Made by a program: the position numbers and the translations under genes. The notes under the pieces are model-generated. The model was not told the DNA's origin. It ran no database searches and saw only the letters and a list, made by a program, of their open reading frames with translations. From DASVSE01 sp036399715 (GTDB lineage Bacteria > Bacteroidota > Rhodothermia > Rhodothermales > Rubricoccaceae), in NCBI GenBank assembly GCA_036399715.1, contig DASWMO010000173.1, positions 1-40,498 on the forward strand: DNA of 40,498 nt. The letters are read 5' to 3'. Numbering within the stretch: position 1 is the first letter of the stretch; every line of letters begins with the position of its first letter. Positions 7,528 to 16,152 of the stretch are shown here, one piece after another.

Positions 7528-8730
7528 TTACCGGGGCACGTCGCCGTAGACGAACGTCGGCGCGCCCGTCGGGACGGTCCGGGCACCGGCGGGCATCTCG
7601 ATCTCGGGCAGCCGGACAGCGCACGCGAAGCCCGGAGGCAGCGGGTTGGGCTCGGCCCAGAGCGTCCCGCGCGTCGTCTCCATCACGACATGGTCACCGG
7701 CGCGGCCGAGGATGTAGTCGCGCGTGAGCGGCACCTTGCCGTCGGGCGTGTCGAGCACGTAGGCCGGGACGGCGAAGCCGGTCGTGTGGCCGCGGATCTC
7801 GCGCATCAGCGCCATGCCCGCCTCGATGGGCGTCCGCAGGTGCGCGGTGCCCCCGATGAGCTGCGCGTGGTAGAGGTAATACGGGCGGACGCGCATCGCG
7901 ACGAGGCCTTCGAGGAGCGCCCGCATCGTCGTCGGGTCGTCGTTGATGCCGGCGAGCAGGACGGTCTGGTTGCCGACCGGGATGCCGGCGTCGGCGAGGC
8001 GCGCGCAGGCCTCGGCCGCCTCGCGCGTCAGCTCCTTCGGGTGGTTGAAGTGCGTGTTGAGCCAGAGCGGCGCGTGGGCGCGGAGCACGGCGCACAGCTC
8101 GGGCGTGATCCGCATCGGGTTGACGACCGGCAGCCGCGAGCCGATGCGGACGACCTCGACGTGCGGGATCGCCTTGAGCTCGCCGAGGAGCCACGCGAGT
8201 TGGCCGTCCGAGAACACGAGCGGGTCGCCGCCGGTGAGCAGCACGTCGCGGATGGCGGGGTGCGCGGCGATGTAGGCGATGCCCTCGCGGAGGTCGTCCT
8301 TGCGCATCATAAAGTCCGCGTCGCCGACCATCCGCTTGCGGAGGCAGTAGCGGCAGTAGACGGCGCACTCCGACGTGACGCAGAAGGCGACCTTGTCCGG
8401 GTAGTTGTGGACGAGGTTTTTGACGGGGCTGTGGCCGACCTCGTCGAGCGGGTCCGCGACGCCGACGATGTCGGGCGCCGTCTCGTCGGCGAGCGGGACG
8501 ACCTGACGACGGACGGGGCACGCGGCGTCCAGCGGGTCCATGAGGCTCGCGTAGTACGGCGTGATGGTCCACCGGAAGACGCCGGCCGTGGCCTCGATGC
8601 CGGCCGTCTCGGCCGGCGTGGGCTGGATGTAGCGGCCGAGCGTGGCCGCGTCGCTCACGCGGTGGCGCATCTGCCAGCGCCAGTCGGCCCACTCGGCGAG
8701 GCTCGCGTTGTGCTGTGGAAAGGCGGTCAC
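7528..8730 (-). CDS. KamA-type radical SAM aminomutase (lysine 2,3-aminomutase family)
   Basis: Family members move an alpha-amino group to the beta carbon using a [4Fe-4S] cluster, SAM and PLP. The cluster motif CAVYCRYCLRKR gives Cys122, 126 and 129; LLTGGDPL and IGSRLPVVNP follow. The PLP lysine matches Lys332 in VLDTPDGK, and the family N-terminal block WADWRWQMRHR is present. At 400 residues it is close to the length of lysine 2,3-aminomutase (LAM). In clostridial LAM two aspartates hold the lysine side-chain amine. Here the second is kept (Asp327) but the first aligns with Gln290 (YYLYHAQLIGG), so the substrate may not be lysine. The start is GTG 8730, supported by the WADWRW block just inside. 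A zinc-ribbon gene ends 62 bases upstream on the same strand. Confidence 0.88.
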   Translation of the reverse strand: MTAFPQHNASLAEWADWRWQMRHRVSDAATLGRYIQPTPAETAGIEATAGVFRWTITPYYASLMDPLDAACPVRRQVVPLADETAPDIVGVADPLDEVGHSPVKNLVHNYPDKVAFCVTSECAVYCRYCLRKRMVGDADFMMRKDDLREGIAYIAAHPAIRDVLLTGGDPLVFSDGQLAWLLGELKAIPHVEVVRIGSRLPVVNPMRITPELCAVLRAHAPLWLNTHFNHPKELTREAAEACARLADAGIPVGNQTVLLAGINDDPTTMRALLEGLVAMRVRPYYLYHAQLIGGTAHLRTPIEAGMALMREIRGHTTGFAVPAYVLDTPDGKVPLTRDYILGRAGDHVVMETTRGTLWAEPNPLPPGFACAVRLPEIEMPAGARTVPTGAPTFVYGDVPR

Positions 8731-8792
8731 GGGTCGGCGGCGGGAACGCGCGGTGGGGCGGAACGGGAGGGGCGGGTTCACCCCTTCCCCGC

Positions 8793-9098
8793 TCACGCCT
8801 TGCGGTCGATGTACGGGTAGCGGCGGAACTCGCGGAGGACGGCCGGGTCGCGCGTGATCTCGAAGGTCTCGCCGCAGGCCGAGCACGTGAACGCGATCTC
8901 GCGCGGCGTGCCCGAGGCGCCGTTGAGGATCGCGAACCACCCGCCTGGGCCAAACGAGAGCTCGGCGCGGGCGGCGTGGTGGTAGCGGTCGATGCCGTGC
9001 TCGCGGCACGTCGGCCGCGACGCTCCGGCAGAGGCGCGCGTCTCGGGGGGCGCATCGGGAGACGCGCGTGGCGGCACCGGGTCGTGGTCGGCAGACAC
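8793..9098 (-). CDS. Small zinc-ribbon-like protein of unknown function
   Basis: This 101-residue protein, GTG 9098 to TGA 8793, has a Pro/Ala-rich first 30 residues. A compact domain follows with TCREHGIDRYHH and later FTCSACGETFEI, a Cys-x-x-Cys knuckle that with the earlier Cys and His could bind one zinc. The strong bias for G or C in third positions supports a real gene. It precedes the KamA-like gene by 62 bases on the same strand and is probably co-transcribed with it. No homology was recognised with confidence; a role in substrate delivery or regulation of the aminomutase is only a guess. Confidence 0.65.
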   Translation of the reverse strand: MSADHDPVPPRASPDAPPETRASAGASRPTCREHGIDRYHHAARAELSFGPGGWFAILNGASGTPREIAFTCSACGETFEITRDPAVLREFRRYPYIDRKA

Positions 9099-9148
9099 GG
9101 GAGTGGCGGACGGGGAGCCGGTTCTACCTGCGGCGGCGCCGCGCGTTC

Positions 9149-9166
9149 GAGTCCGCGCGTGGACTC
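9149..9166 (-). terminator. Weak hairpin after the DUF4249-like gene
   Basis: GAGTCC (9149-9154) and GGACTC (9161-9166) form a 6-bp stem about 30 bases after the lipoprotein stop codon. There is no T tract, so termination here is uncertain. Confidence 0.25.
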
Positions 9167-9194
9167 TGTGCGAGACCGGGCCCGACGGTGGGCG

Positions 9195-10070
9195 TCAGGG
9201 CGTGCAGACGGAGCCCGACGAGCTGAAGCTGGTCCGAGCGATCTCGCACGGCGTAGGGCGGATGGTGACCTCGAACGGGTACGCGGCCCCGACGAAGCCG
9301 AAGCCGCCGCGGACGTTGCTCAGCGACTGCGGGTCCGCGAGCACGTCGATGTCGAAGACGCCGCCCGGGGGGCGCCAGTCCTCGCTCGCGACCTCGCCCG
9401 TGATCACGATCTCGCGGAGGGCGAAGTCGCGCGGCTCACCGTCGGCCTGCGCCTGGATGGCTTCATCGTCGAGGGCGACGTCGAGCAGGATCTGCCACCC
9501 GAACTCGACCGGCTCGACGACGCCCGCGATGGGCCGCGTAACCTCAACGGGGCTTCCGGCGCGGTTGGTGAGCTTGTATGTCACCCGGACGCGGTTAAGC
9601 TGCGGCGCGTCCGGCAGCAAGATCGGGTAGCGCAGGCCGCCTGACGTCTGGACCGTCTGCCGAATCACCTGCACCAGGGCCGGTACGGCGACAACGGCGG
9701 ACACCTCGCCGCCCTCGTCGCGGCGGACGACGAGGCGGTGGCGGCTGCCGTACGCGGGCTGCAGGCGCGCGTTAAAGATGTGCCCGACGGTCCCGTCGCG
9801 GAACGTGACGACGCTGTCGCGCCATGCCGTCTCGGCGCCGGTCTCGAGGTCGACCGAGACGACCGTGACGGGCAGAGGGGCCGCCGAGCCGAGCGAGATC
9901 GTGTCGCGGACGGGTACCACGCGGACGCTCTGCACATCTGCCTGCGGGTTGAGCGCGCCCCAGAGCGTGTACGTGCCCTGGAGGCTGTCCGGCGACTCGA
10001 TAGCGTCGTCGCACCCGGCGAGCGCAGCGCCCGCGAGAGCGGTGAGGAACAGAAAGGCGAGGCGGGTCAT
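9195..10070 (-). CDS. DUF4249-like outer-membrane lipoprotein partner of the TonB receptor
   Basis: This 291-residue lipoprotein has a clear signal peptide and lipobox LAGC (Cys20), followed by beta-rich sequence. WGALNPQADVQSVRVVPVRD, the late IVITGEVASEDW block and FGFVGAAYPFEV resemble the DUF4249 family, usually encoded next to TonB-dependent receptors in Bacteroidota. Its ATG overlaps the receptor's TGA as ATGA, so the two are translationally coupled. A terminal cysteine pair (PCEIARTS...SVCTP) may form a disulfide. Expected to sit in the outer membrane and help a TonB-type uptake system whose substrate cannot be read from the sequence. Confidence 0.75.
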   Translation of the reverse strand: MTRLAFLFLTALAGAALAGCDDAIESPDSLQGTYTLWGALNPQADVQSVRVVPVRDTISLGSAAPLPVTVVSVDLETGAETAWRDSVVTFRDGTVGHIFNARLQPAYGSRHRLVVRRDEGGEVSAVVAVPALVQVIRQTVQTSGGLRYPILLPDAPQLNRVRVTYKLTNRAGSPVEVTRPIAGVVEPVEFGWQILLDVALDDEAIQAQADGEPRDFALREIVITGEVASEDWRPPGGVFDIDVLADPQSLSNVRGGFGFVGAAYPFEVTIRPTPCEIARTSFSSSGSVCTP

Positions 10071-12391
10071 CGGGTATCGAGGCGAATGCCGAGCGTCGGC
10101 ACGACGGGAAGCTGGTCCACGCGGCGCAGCGTAAAGATGTCGTACGCGAACAGGTTGGCGCGGTCGTAGGCGTTGAGCAGGCCCGCCTGGACCGTCAGCA
10201 GGGCCGAGCGCAGCGGGAAGATGCGCTCGACGGTCACGTCGAGGCGGTGGTAGTCCGGCAGGAGCGCGTTGAACGGGCGCTCGTAGAGCACGCGCGCCGT
10301 GCCGGGGTCGTTGTAGAGGTCCGGCGAGCCGTCGGGGAAGAGGTACTGGTCGAAGCCGAGCGCGCGGCTGTACGGCAGGCCGCTCCCGAACTGGAAGCGC
10401 GTCGCGATGGTCACCCCGGCGACGTAGGCGCTCGCGATGACGGTCGCCTGGTGGCGGCGGTCGTGGCCGGGGCGGAAGCGGAACGTCGCGTCGCCGAACT
10501 GGAGGTCGTTGCGCGCACTGACCGTCGTGTACTCGACCGACGAGAGGCCGTAGTTGACCGTCATCTGGGCGCGCCCGCGGCGGACCTCGGCGCGGAAGTC
10601 CAGGCCGCGAGCAGTCCCCGAGGCCGAGAGCAGGTTCGTCGTCAGGCGCGGGACGGCCGTGAACTCGGCGACGGAGAGGTCGTCGAGCGTCTTGGCGAAG
10701 CCCTCGACGGAGACCTCGGCCCAGTCCGTCGCGCGGAGGCGGTAGCCGGCGATAAGGTGCGTCGCCCGTGGCGTGAGGTTGTCCGGGGCGAGCGTGTACG
10801 CCGTGAACACGCTCGTCGCGTCGCGGCGGTCGCTCACGCCCACGACGGGCTGGTTGTAGATGCCGGCCGCGAGGCTGAGGCGGTGCGGGCCGGCCTCGAA
10901 GGCCGCCCGCAGGCGCGGCTCGACAAACGCCTGGCCCTGCTTCGGCAGCGACGTCACGCGGACGCCCGGCGAGACGCGCAGCCCGCCGAACGTGAGCTCG
11001 GGCTGGAGGTAGAACCCGGCCTCGGCGAAGGTCGTGCGCTCGGTCTCGATGTTCTGGAACTGCCCGCCGAGCTCGGACCCGATCAGGTTCGTGTACACGA
11101 AGCCGCCCGTGCGCAGCGTCATCCGGCGAAAGAGGTACGTGAGGTCGAACGCGGCGTCGACGCGGCGGCGGCCCGAGCGGCGGCGCAGGCGCGCGTCCTC
11201 GTCGGGGCTCACGGCCGCCCGCGGCCCGACCTCAGTGTTGAGGTCCGCATACGCGAGGTGAACCGACGCGAGCACGGGCACGTCGGACGGCAGCAGGAGG
11301 TAGCGCAGCCCGACGCCCGTGTTCTGATAGTTCACCTCCTCGGCCCGCGCGACGGCCGTCACGGACGCGTCCGGGTCGCCGATGCCGCCGCGGTCCCACG
11401 TCCGCAGCGCCGTCAGCGAGAGGCGGCTCTTGGCCGTGAGCGGGTAGTAGACGCGGCCGAAGACATCGCCGAACTGGAACGGCAGCGGCGCGCCGATGTA
11501 GCGCGCGGCGATGAGATCGACCGTCGAGATGCGCGCCGAGGCGAGGAACGACGCCCGGTCGCGCACGACGGGCCCCTCGATGGACGCGCTGGCGACGAAC
11601 GGCGCCACGCTCGCCGTGCCCGAGACGCGCCGCAGGTTGCCCGTCCGCGAGGTCACGTCGAGCACGGACGAGATCTGGCCACCGTAGCTCGCGTCGTAGC
11701 CGCCGGCATAGAGGTCCGCCGTCTGGAGCAGGTCCGCGGGGAAGGCCGAGTAGAAGCCGAGTACGTGGAACGGCTGAAAGACGGGGATGCCGTCGAGAAA
11801 GACCTGGTTCTGCGTCGGCTCGCCGCCGCGGATGAAGAGCTGCCCGCCGCGGTCGCCGGACGTCACGACGCCCGAGAGCGAGACGACGTAGTTGACGAGG
11901 TCGCCGGCGACGTCGGGCGACGGGACCGAGCGGACGTCCTCGGGGGAAATCCGCTGCAGCCCGGCGTCGATGTCCGCGCTGCCGCCCACCGCGTCGGCCT
12001 CGACGACGGCCTCGCCGAGTTCGGCCGGCGCGAGCGCGACGTCGAAGGACCGCACGCCCGGCACGAGCGCGAGCGTGTCCAGCCGGGCCGTGTAGCCGGC
12101 CGCCGAGACGCGGACGGCGTAGCGCCGCGGCGGCAGCCCGACGATGCCGTAGAAGCCGTCGGTGTCGGTCGAGGCGCCGCGGACCTCGCCGTCGCCGCCG
12201 AGCGGCGTCGCGACGACGTTGGCGCCGATGAGCGGCTGCCCGTCGGCCGCGTCCGAGACGAAGCCGCGCAGCGTCGCCGGCTGGGCCGCGGCCGGGCGGG
12301 CGGCGCCGAGGGCGGCGAGCGCGACGAACACGGCGAACCGGACGGCAGGCACGCAGCGCGTAGACGGCGGGCGCAGCGAAGGGTAAGGCAT
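10067..12391 (-). CDS. TonB-dependent outer-membrane receptor with carboxypeptidase-regulatory-like N-domain
   Basis: The 774-residue protein has a signal peptide (to about residue 36), then a CarboxypepD_reg-like beta-sandwich (TLRGFVSDAADGQPLIGANV ... TDTDGFYGI, about 40-125). The plug (about 150-260) carries GQLFIRGGEPTQNQVFLDGI and YDASYGGQISSVLDV, and a 22-strand-type barrel runs to the C-terminus (LLNAYDRANLFAYDIFTLRR). It is a high-affinity importer energised by TonB-ExbBD. The coupled DUF4249-like lipoprotein downstream is the usual partner in Bacteroidota. ATG 12391 is preceded by a perfect TACTTTGG promoter box. No FUR-box-like or other operator is evident, so the ligand remains unknown. 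Confidence 0.93.
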   Translation of the reverse strand: MPYPSLRPPSTRCVPAVRFAVFVALAALGAARPAAAQPATLRGFVSDAADGQPLIGANVVATPLGGDGEVRGASTDTDGFYGIVGLPPRRYAVRVSAAGYTARLDTLALVPGVRSFDVALAPAELGEAVVEADAVGGSADIDAGLQRISPEDVRSVPSPDVAGDLVNYVVSLSGVVTSGDRGGQLFIRGGEPTQNQVFLDGIPVFQPFHVLGFYSAFPADLLQTADLYAGGYDASYGGQISSVLDVTSRTGNLRRVSGTASVAPFVASASIEGPVVRDRASFLASARISTVDLIAARYIGAPLPFQFGDVFGRVYYPLTAKSRLSLTALRTWDRGGIGDPDASVTAVARAEEVNYQNTGVGLRYLLLPSDVPVLASVHLAYADLNTEVGPRAAVSPDEDARLRRRSGRRRVDAAFDLTYLFRRMTLRTGGFVYTNLIGSELGGQFQNIETERTTFAEAGFYLQPELTFGGLRVSPGVRVTSLPKQGQAFVEPRLRAAFEAGPHRLSLAAGIYNQPVVGVSDRRDATSVFTAYTLAPDNLTPRATHLIAGYRLRATDWAEVSVEGFAKTLDDLSVAEFTAVPRLTTNLLSASGTARGLDFRAEVRRGRAQMTVNYGLSSVEYTTVSARNDLQFGDATFRFRPGHDRRHQATVIASAYVAGVTIATRFQFGSGLPYSRALGFDQYLFPDGSPDLYNDPGTARVLYERPFNALLPDYHRLDVTVERIFPLRSALLTVQAGLLNAYDRANLFAYDIFTLRRVDQLPVVPTLGIRLDTR

Positions 12392-12412
12392 CGGGGCGGG
12401 GCGGGCGGCGCG

Positions 12413-12420
12413 CCAAAGTA
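12413..12420 (-). promoter_or_regulatory. -7 promoter box of the TonB receptor operon
   Basis: TACTTTGG on the minus strand matches the Bacteroidota TAnnTTTG element exactly and ends 21 bases before the receptor ATG. No TTTG is seen 19 bases upstream. It lies in a divergent promoter region shared with the fasciclin gene. Confidence 0.55.
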
Positions 12421-12487
12421 GCGGCCGCCGGTCTTCGCCGACCGGGCACTGTCATGTGCCCTACCGGCTCCCGCTGCCGTCCGCCCG

Positions 12488-12495
12488 TAGCTTCG
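12488..12495 (+). promoter_or_regulatory. -7 promoter box of the fasciclin gene
   Basis: TAGCTTCG lies 23 bases before ATG 12519 and supports that start over an in-frame ATG at 12456, which is upstream of the box. Confidence 0.45.
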
Positions 12496-12518
12496 CCAGC
12501 CCTACCGCCCCGCCACCG

Positions 12519-14318
12519 ATGCTGTTCGTCTCCGCTCTGCCCGCCGACCGCCGAGCAGGTCGCGTGCGAGCCGCCCGCGCGGCCCTTCTCGCCACGGCCC
12601 TGGCCCTGGCCGCCCTCACCGGAGTCGCGTGCGACGGGGGCTCGTCGGCCGACGACGCGGTCGCCGGAGATCTGGTCGGGCGCTTCCAGGAGCGCGAGCC
12701 CTACGTCCCACTCGCCGAGGCGCTCGCGCTGACGGGCATCGACGGCGAGATCGAAAACGGGACGTTCACGGTCCTCGCCCCGACGGAGACTGCGCTCCGG
12801 TACATCGGCAGCGACTTCCGGCCGGTCCTCTTTGCCGAGGCGCAGCGCGAGACGCTCCGCCGCGTGCTCCGCCACCACATCCTCCCCGGTCGCCTCACGC
12901 CCGACGCGTTCGCGGACGGGGCTGCACTCACGGCAATCGACGGGACGACGCTGCGCGTGCGACGCATCGGGCCGGTCGTGACCGTCAACGGCGTCACGGT
13001 CGATGTCAACAACCCCGTCGAGGCGTCCAATGGCGTCGCGTACCCCGCCGCCGACGTCCTGCTCGACGTGCTCCCGACGGCCGAGCGCGTCCGCCTCTCG
13101 CCGCAGCTCTCGACGCTCGCGCGCGGCCTCGCCGCGACGGGTGTCCTGGCCGAGGCCGAGGCGCTCGGGCAGGTCACGATCCTCGCGCCGCTCAACGCGG
13201 CCTTCGCGAGTGGCAGCGGGGCCGCCCTCGTGTCGGCGGCCAACCTCGACGTGTACCGCCGCGTGCAGCGGGCGCTCGTGCTCCCCGGCGCCGTGGACCT
13301 CGACGCGCTCGCCGGGCAGACCGTGGCGACGCTCGCCGGCGACCTCCTCGCGGTGACGCGCGACGCCGACCGCGCCCTCTTTGTCGGCGGCGTGCGCGTG
13401 CTCCACGCCGAGACGACGGCCGACGGCCGCGTGTACGTCCTCGGGGGGCCCGTTCTGACGACACTTTCCGTCGGCGAGCGCATCCGCATCGAGCCCGACG
13501 TCGGCTTCTTCGCCCTCGATCTGCTCCGCGCCCCGGCATCGGCAGCGCTGCTCGCCGACCGCGGTCGGGCGGTCACCGTCTTCGCACCGACCAACACGGC
13601 CTACCTCAACCGCTCCGCGGCGCTCAACGAGATTCTGCGCGAGCCCCCGCAGGAGGCACTCGTGCGCCGCCTCGTCGCGGGCCACATCGTGCCCGGCCGC
13701 TACGCGCCCGCCGACCTCACCGACGGGCTCCGCCTGACGACGACCGACGGCACCGTCCTCGCCGTCGCCCGCATCGGCGACGTCGTGACGATCAACGGGT
13801 TTCCGCTGGAGATCGCGCCGCTCGTCCAAACCAACGGCATCATGTACCCGTCGGAGCGCTTTTTCCTGCCTTTGGTCGACCTGTTCGACACGCTCCTGCT
13901 CGACGGCTACGTCGGCTTCGCCCGCGCCGTGCGCCGGGCCGGCGCCGAGGCGGACTACCGGTCGACGGTCCGGACGGCCTTCGTCCTGCCGGACAGCCTC
14001 GCCACGCCTGCGTTCCAGAACCGCCCGGACCTCCCCGCGATCCTCCGGTGGACCTCGACGACGGACTTCGTCCCGCCGTTCGTCGCCGAGGGCCTCCCCT
14101 ACCGGTTCACGTCGCGGCGCGGGACCGTCCGGGAGATCGTGGACTCCGGCTGCACGCCCTCGCGCACGAACCCGTGCTCGGCGTTCGCGCTCGGCGACAC
14201 CGGCGTGCAGGTCTACGCCGGGCGGACGACGGGCGACGGGACGGCGGCGCTGCACCGGCTCCGGCGGATCGACCTCCCGCCGGCCGGCCGCGACGCCCCT
14301 CCCCCGCCGCGGCGTTAG
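12519..14318 (+). CDS. Exported protein with three to four fasciclin (FAS1) domains
   Basis: This 599-residue exported protein has a hydrophobic signal ending in LTGVAC (possible lipobox, Cys38, with a poor -3 residue). FAS1 domain 1 shows GTFTVLAPTETALRYI and HHILPGRLTPD; domain 2 shows QVTILAPLNAAFAS. Domain 3 shows AVTVFAPTNTAYLNRSA and GHIVPGRYAPADLTDG with VTINGFPLEIAPLVQTNG. A fourth, degenerate copy probably covers about 450-590 (TAFVLPDSLA) and holds a cysteine pair (GCTPSRTNPC). FAS1 domains mediate adhesion, so a cell-surface attachment role is likely. The start follows the TAGCTTCG box. It is the only plus-strand gene between 2.2 and 22 kb, and it converges on the ATP-grasp gene with a 13-base gap. 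Confidence 0.88.
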   Translation: MLFVSALPADRRAGRVRAARAALLATALALAALTGVACDGGSSADDAVAGDLVGRFQEREPYVPLAEALALTGIDGEIENGTFTVLAPTETALRYIGSDFRPVLFAEAQRETLRRVLRHHILPGRLTPDAFADGAALTAIDGTTLRVRRIGPVVTVNGVTVDVNNPVEASNGVAYPAADVLLDVLPTAERVRLSPQLSTLARGLAATGVLAEAEALGQVTILAPLNAAFASGSGAALVSAANLDVYRRVQRALVLPGAVDLDALAGQTVATLAGDLLAVTRDADRALFVGGVRVLHAETTADGRVYVLGGPVLTTLSVGERIRIEPDVGFFALDLLRAPASAALLADRGRAVTVFAPTNTAYLNRSAALNEILREPPQEALVRRLVAGHIVPGRYAPADLTDGLRLTTTDGTVLAVARIGDVVTINGFPLEIAPLVQTNGIMYPSERFFLPLVDLFDTLLLDGYVGFARAVRRAGAEADYRSTVRTAFVLPDSLATPAFQNRPDLPAILRWTSTTDFVPPFVAEGLPYRFTSRRGTVREIVDSGCTPSRTNPCSAFALGDTGVQVYAGRTTGDGTAALHRLRRIDLPPAGRDAPPPPRR

Positions 14319-14331
14319 CCCGCACCCGGCC

Positions 14332-15354
14332 TCAGCCGGCGATGCGCGTCAGGCCGCGGCCGAGGACGCCGGCGAGCCACTCGCCGTAGGGGACGCCGTC
14401 GAGTTCGGCGAGGACGGCGAACGTGCCGTCGGGCGCGAACGTGGGCAGGGCGTTGACTTCGAGAAACCAGACGCCGCCGGTGCGGTCGATCCGGACGTCG
14501 GACCGCGAGACGTCGGCGAGGCCGAGCGCGCGGTGCGCCCCGACGGCCATCGCCGCCGCGAGGGTTTCCGTCTCGGACATGAGGACCGGCGCGACGCGGT
14601 ACGCGAGCGGCGTCTCAGGGCGCTCGGCGAGTGCGTGGAGCCCGATGCCCGTCTCGGCCTCGGTCGCGCGGAGCAGAACGGGCAACGCCCGCGCGCCCTC
14701 GCCCGTCCCGACGACGCCGACAGTCGCCTCGCCGCCCTCGACGAACGCCTCGGCGAGCAGGTCCTGCCGGTAGATTGCGTGCTGCCGCGCCGCTTCCGCC
14801 CGCAGCGCGGCCGGCGTCTCGACGCGGCTCGTCGGGGCGATGCCGCGGGCGGTGCCCTCGTAGCGCGGCTTGACGAAGAGCGGGAAGCCGAGCGCCTCGG
14901 CCGCGGCGAGATCGCCGGGCTCGCCGGGCCGGAGGACCGCCCACGGCGGCGTCGGGACGCCCGCCGCCTGCACGATGGTCTTGGTGAGGTGCTTGTCGAG
15001 CGAGACGCTCAGCGCGAGCGCGTCCGAGAAGAGCGCCGGCACGCCGGCGAGTTCCAGCAGGACCGCCGCGTGCGCCTCGCGGTTGCGGGTGCCGCCCTCG
15101 CCGATCCCGAGCCCCTCGGCGATGCTCAGCGCCGCCGCGAGCGCGAGCGGCGGCGCCGTGATCGGCCCGCGGGCCATCGCCGCGAGCAGGTGGGCGGTGC
15201 TGCCGACGCGGACGGGCGTGTGCCCGAGCCGGTGCAGGGCGTCTTCGAGGGCCGCGACGGTCGCCTCGGGCTCGTACTCGGCGTCCCAGTCGTCCGGCGC
15301 GCCGGCCGGCCGCGGCGTGTCGCCGAAGCGGTCGTAGACGAGCCCGACCCTCAC
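14332..15354 (-). CDS. ATP-grasp ligase of the D-alanine-D-alanine ligase family
   Basis: The 340-residue ATP-grasp enzyme has an N-terminal MRVGLVYDRF strand and the conserved KHLTKTIVQAAGVPTPPWAV stretch. GFPLFVKPRYEGTARGI follows as the ATP-binding lysine segment, then the substrate loop and the metal motif DVRIDRTGGVWFLEVNALPTF (Glu and Asn ligands). It is longer at the N-terminus than housekeeping Ddl and the sequence PAGAPDDWDAEYEPEATVAAL is not typical, so a paralogous peptide or amino-acid ligase is as likely as cell-wall Ddl. GTG 15354 overlaps the preceding TGA as GTGA, so it is the last gene of the tightly packed minus-strand run from 19.8 kb. Confidence 0.8.
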   Translation of the reverse strand: MRVGLVYDRFGDTPRPAGAPDDWDAEYEPEATVAALEDALHRLGHTPVRVGSTAHLLAAMARGPITAPPLALAAALSIAEGLGIGEGGTRNREAHAAVLLELAGVPALFSDALALSVSLDKHLTKTIVQAAGVPTPPWAVLRPGEPGDLAAAEALGFPLFVKPRYEGTARGIAPTSRVETPAALRAEAARQHAIYRQDLLAEAFVEGGEATVGVVGTGEGARALPVLLRATEAETGIGLHALAERPETPLAYRVAPVLMSETETLAAAMAVGAHRALGLADVSRSDVRIDRTGGVWFLEVNALPTFAPDGTFAVLAELDGVPYGEWLAGVLGRGLTRIAG

Positions 15355-16148
15355 GCGCGCGTGCGCCCCACACGGCCGTCGGCCGACGGGCCGGCCGGAG
15401 CGTCAGGCTCGTCGAACGCGTCGAAGGCGCCTCGAAGCGGTGCCTCGGTCGTAGGCGGCGCGACGGCGGTTGCGACGGCCGGCCCCGCTGAGGCCGTCCC
15501 TGCGGCGGCCCGCTCGGCGAGGTCCTCCATCTGCGCCTCGCGCGCGGCGGCCCACAGCCGCTGCTGCGCCCACGTCCCCGCCGTAAGTACGGCCCCGATG
15601 ACGGCGAGGAGCACCGCAAGCCCCCAGCTCGACGCGTCGCCCGTCTGCGACGCCATCAGGGCGATGACGAGGGCCGTCGCGAGTTGAACGCCGCCGAGGA
15701 CGAGCCGCGTCCGCACCTGCCGCTCGCGGTTTGTCTGGACCGAGAGGCGCGCCCCGTCGCCGTCGGCGGCGAGGGACATGCGGAGGTTGCCGTTGCGCCA
15801 CTCGCGCGCGTCCCCGCGGCCGGAGACCTGCCCCTGCGCGCCAAACGTGCGGCGCGCGTCCGCGACGAGGCGCTCCCAGAGGGCGTCCGTCGGCGCCTCG
15901 GCGAGGCGAACCGACCGGAGGACGGCCGTCGGGACCGGGCCGACCGTGCGGACGGCCACGTCGGGCGCGCCGAGGGCGACGTCGCGGGCAGCGGCGGCGA
16001 CGAACGCCGGGTCGAGGCCCGAGGCGAGCCCGATCTCGCGCAGCTCATCCAGCGTCAGGCGGTCCCCGTCGCCGTCGGTCGCGGCCTGCTGCGCCCGGGC
16101 GGCGCGGGCGAACACGGCGCGGGCTTCGTCTTCAGAGAAGGTCTTCAT
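15351..16148 (-). CDS. Two-TM membrane protein with N-terminal helical module, paralog 3 of 3
   Basis: This 265-residue protein starts at ATG 16148 (MKTFSEDEARAVFARAARAQ). The N-terminal helical module ends in LTLDELREIGLASGLDPAFV, the same pattern as in the two genes upstream. A middle beta-rich region (VSGRGDAREWRNGNLRMSLA) leads to two transmembrane helices (LVLGGVQLATALVIALM and WGLAVLLAVIGAVLTAG) and a disordered acidic tail with PLRGAFDAFDEP. The tail motif PLRDAF/PLRGAF is shared with paralog 2. The N-terminal pattern recurs at the start of many uncharacterised membrane proteins in diverse bacteria (my recollection). Function unknown. It is spaced 4 bases from the upstream paralog and overlaps the ligase downstream. 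Confidence 0.75.
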   Translation of the reverse strand: MKTFSEDEARAVFARAARAQQAATDGDGDRLTLDELREIGLASGLDPAFVAAAARDVALGAPDVAVRTVGPVPTAVLRSVRLAEAPTDALWERLVADARRTFGAQGQVSGRGDAREWRNGNLRMSLAADGDGARLSVQTNRERQVRTRLVLGGVQLATALVIALMASQTGDASSWGLAVLLAVIGAVLTAGTWAQQRLWAAAREAQMEDLAERAAAGTASAGPAVATAVAPPTTEAPLRGAFDAFDEPDAPAGPSADGRVGRTRA

Positions 16149-16152
16149 GAGG

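Noticed and set aside
7528..9009. A longer aminomutase frame starting near 9009
   Set aside because: The extra N-terminal part overlaps the zinc-ribbon gene in another frame and is low-complexity Arg/Pro; the family N-terminus begins just after GTG 8730.
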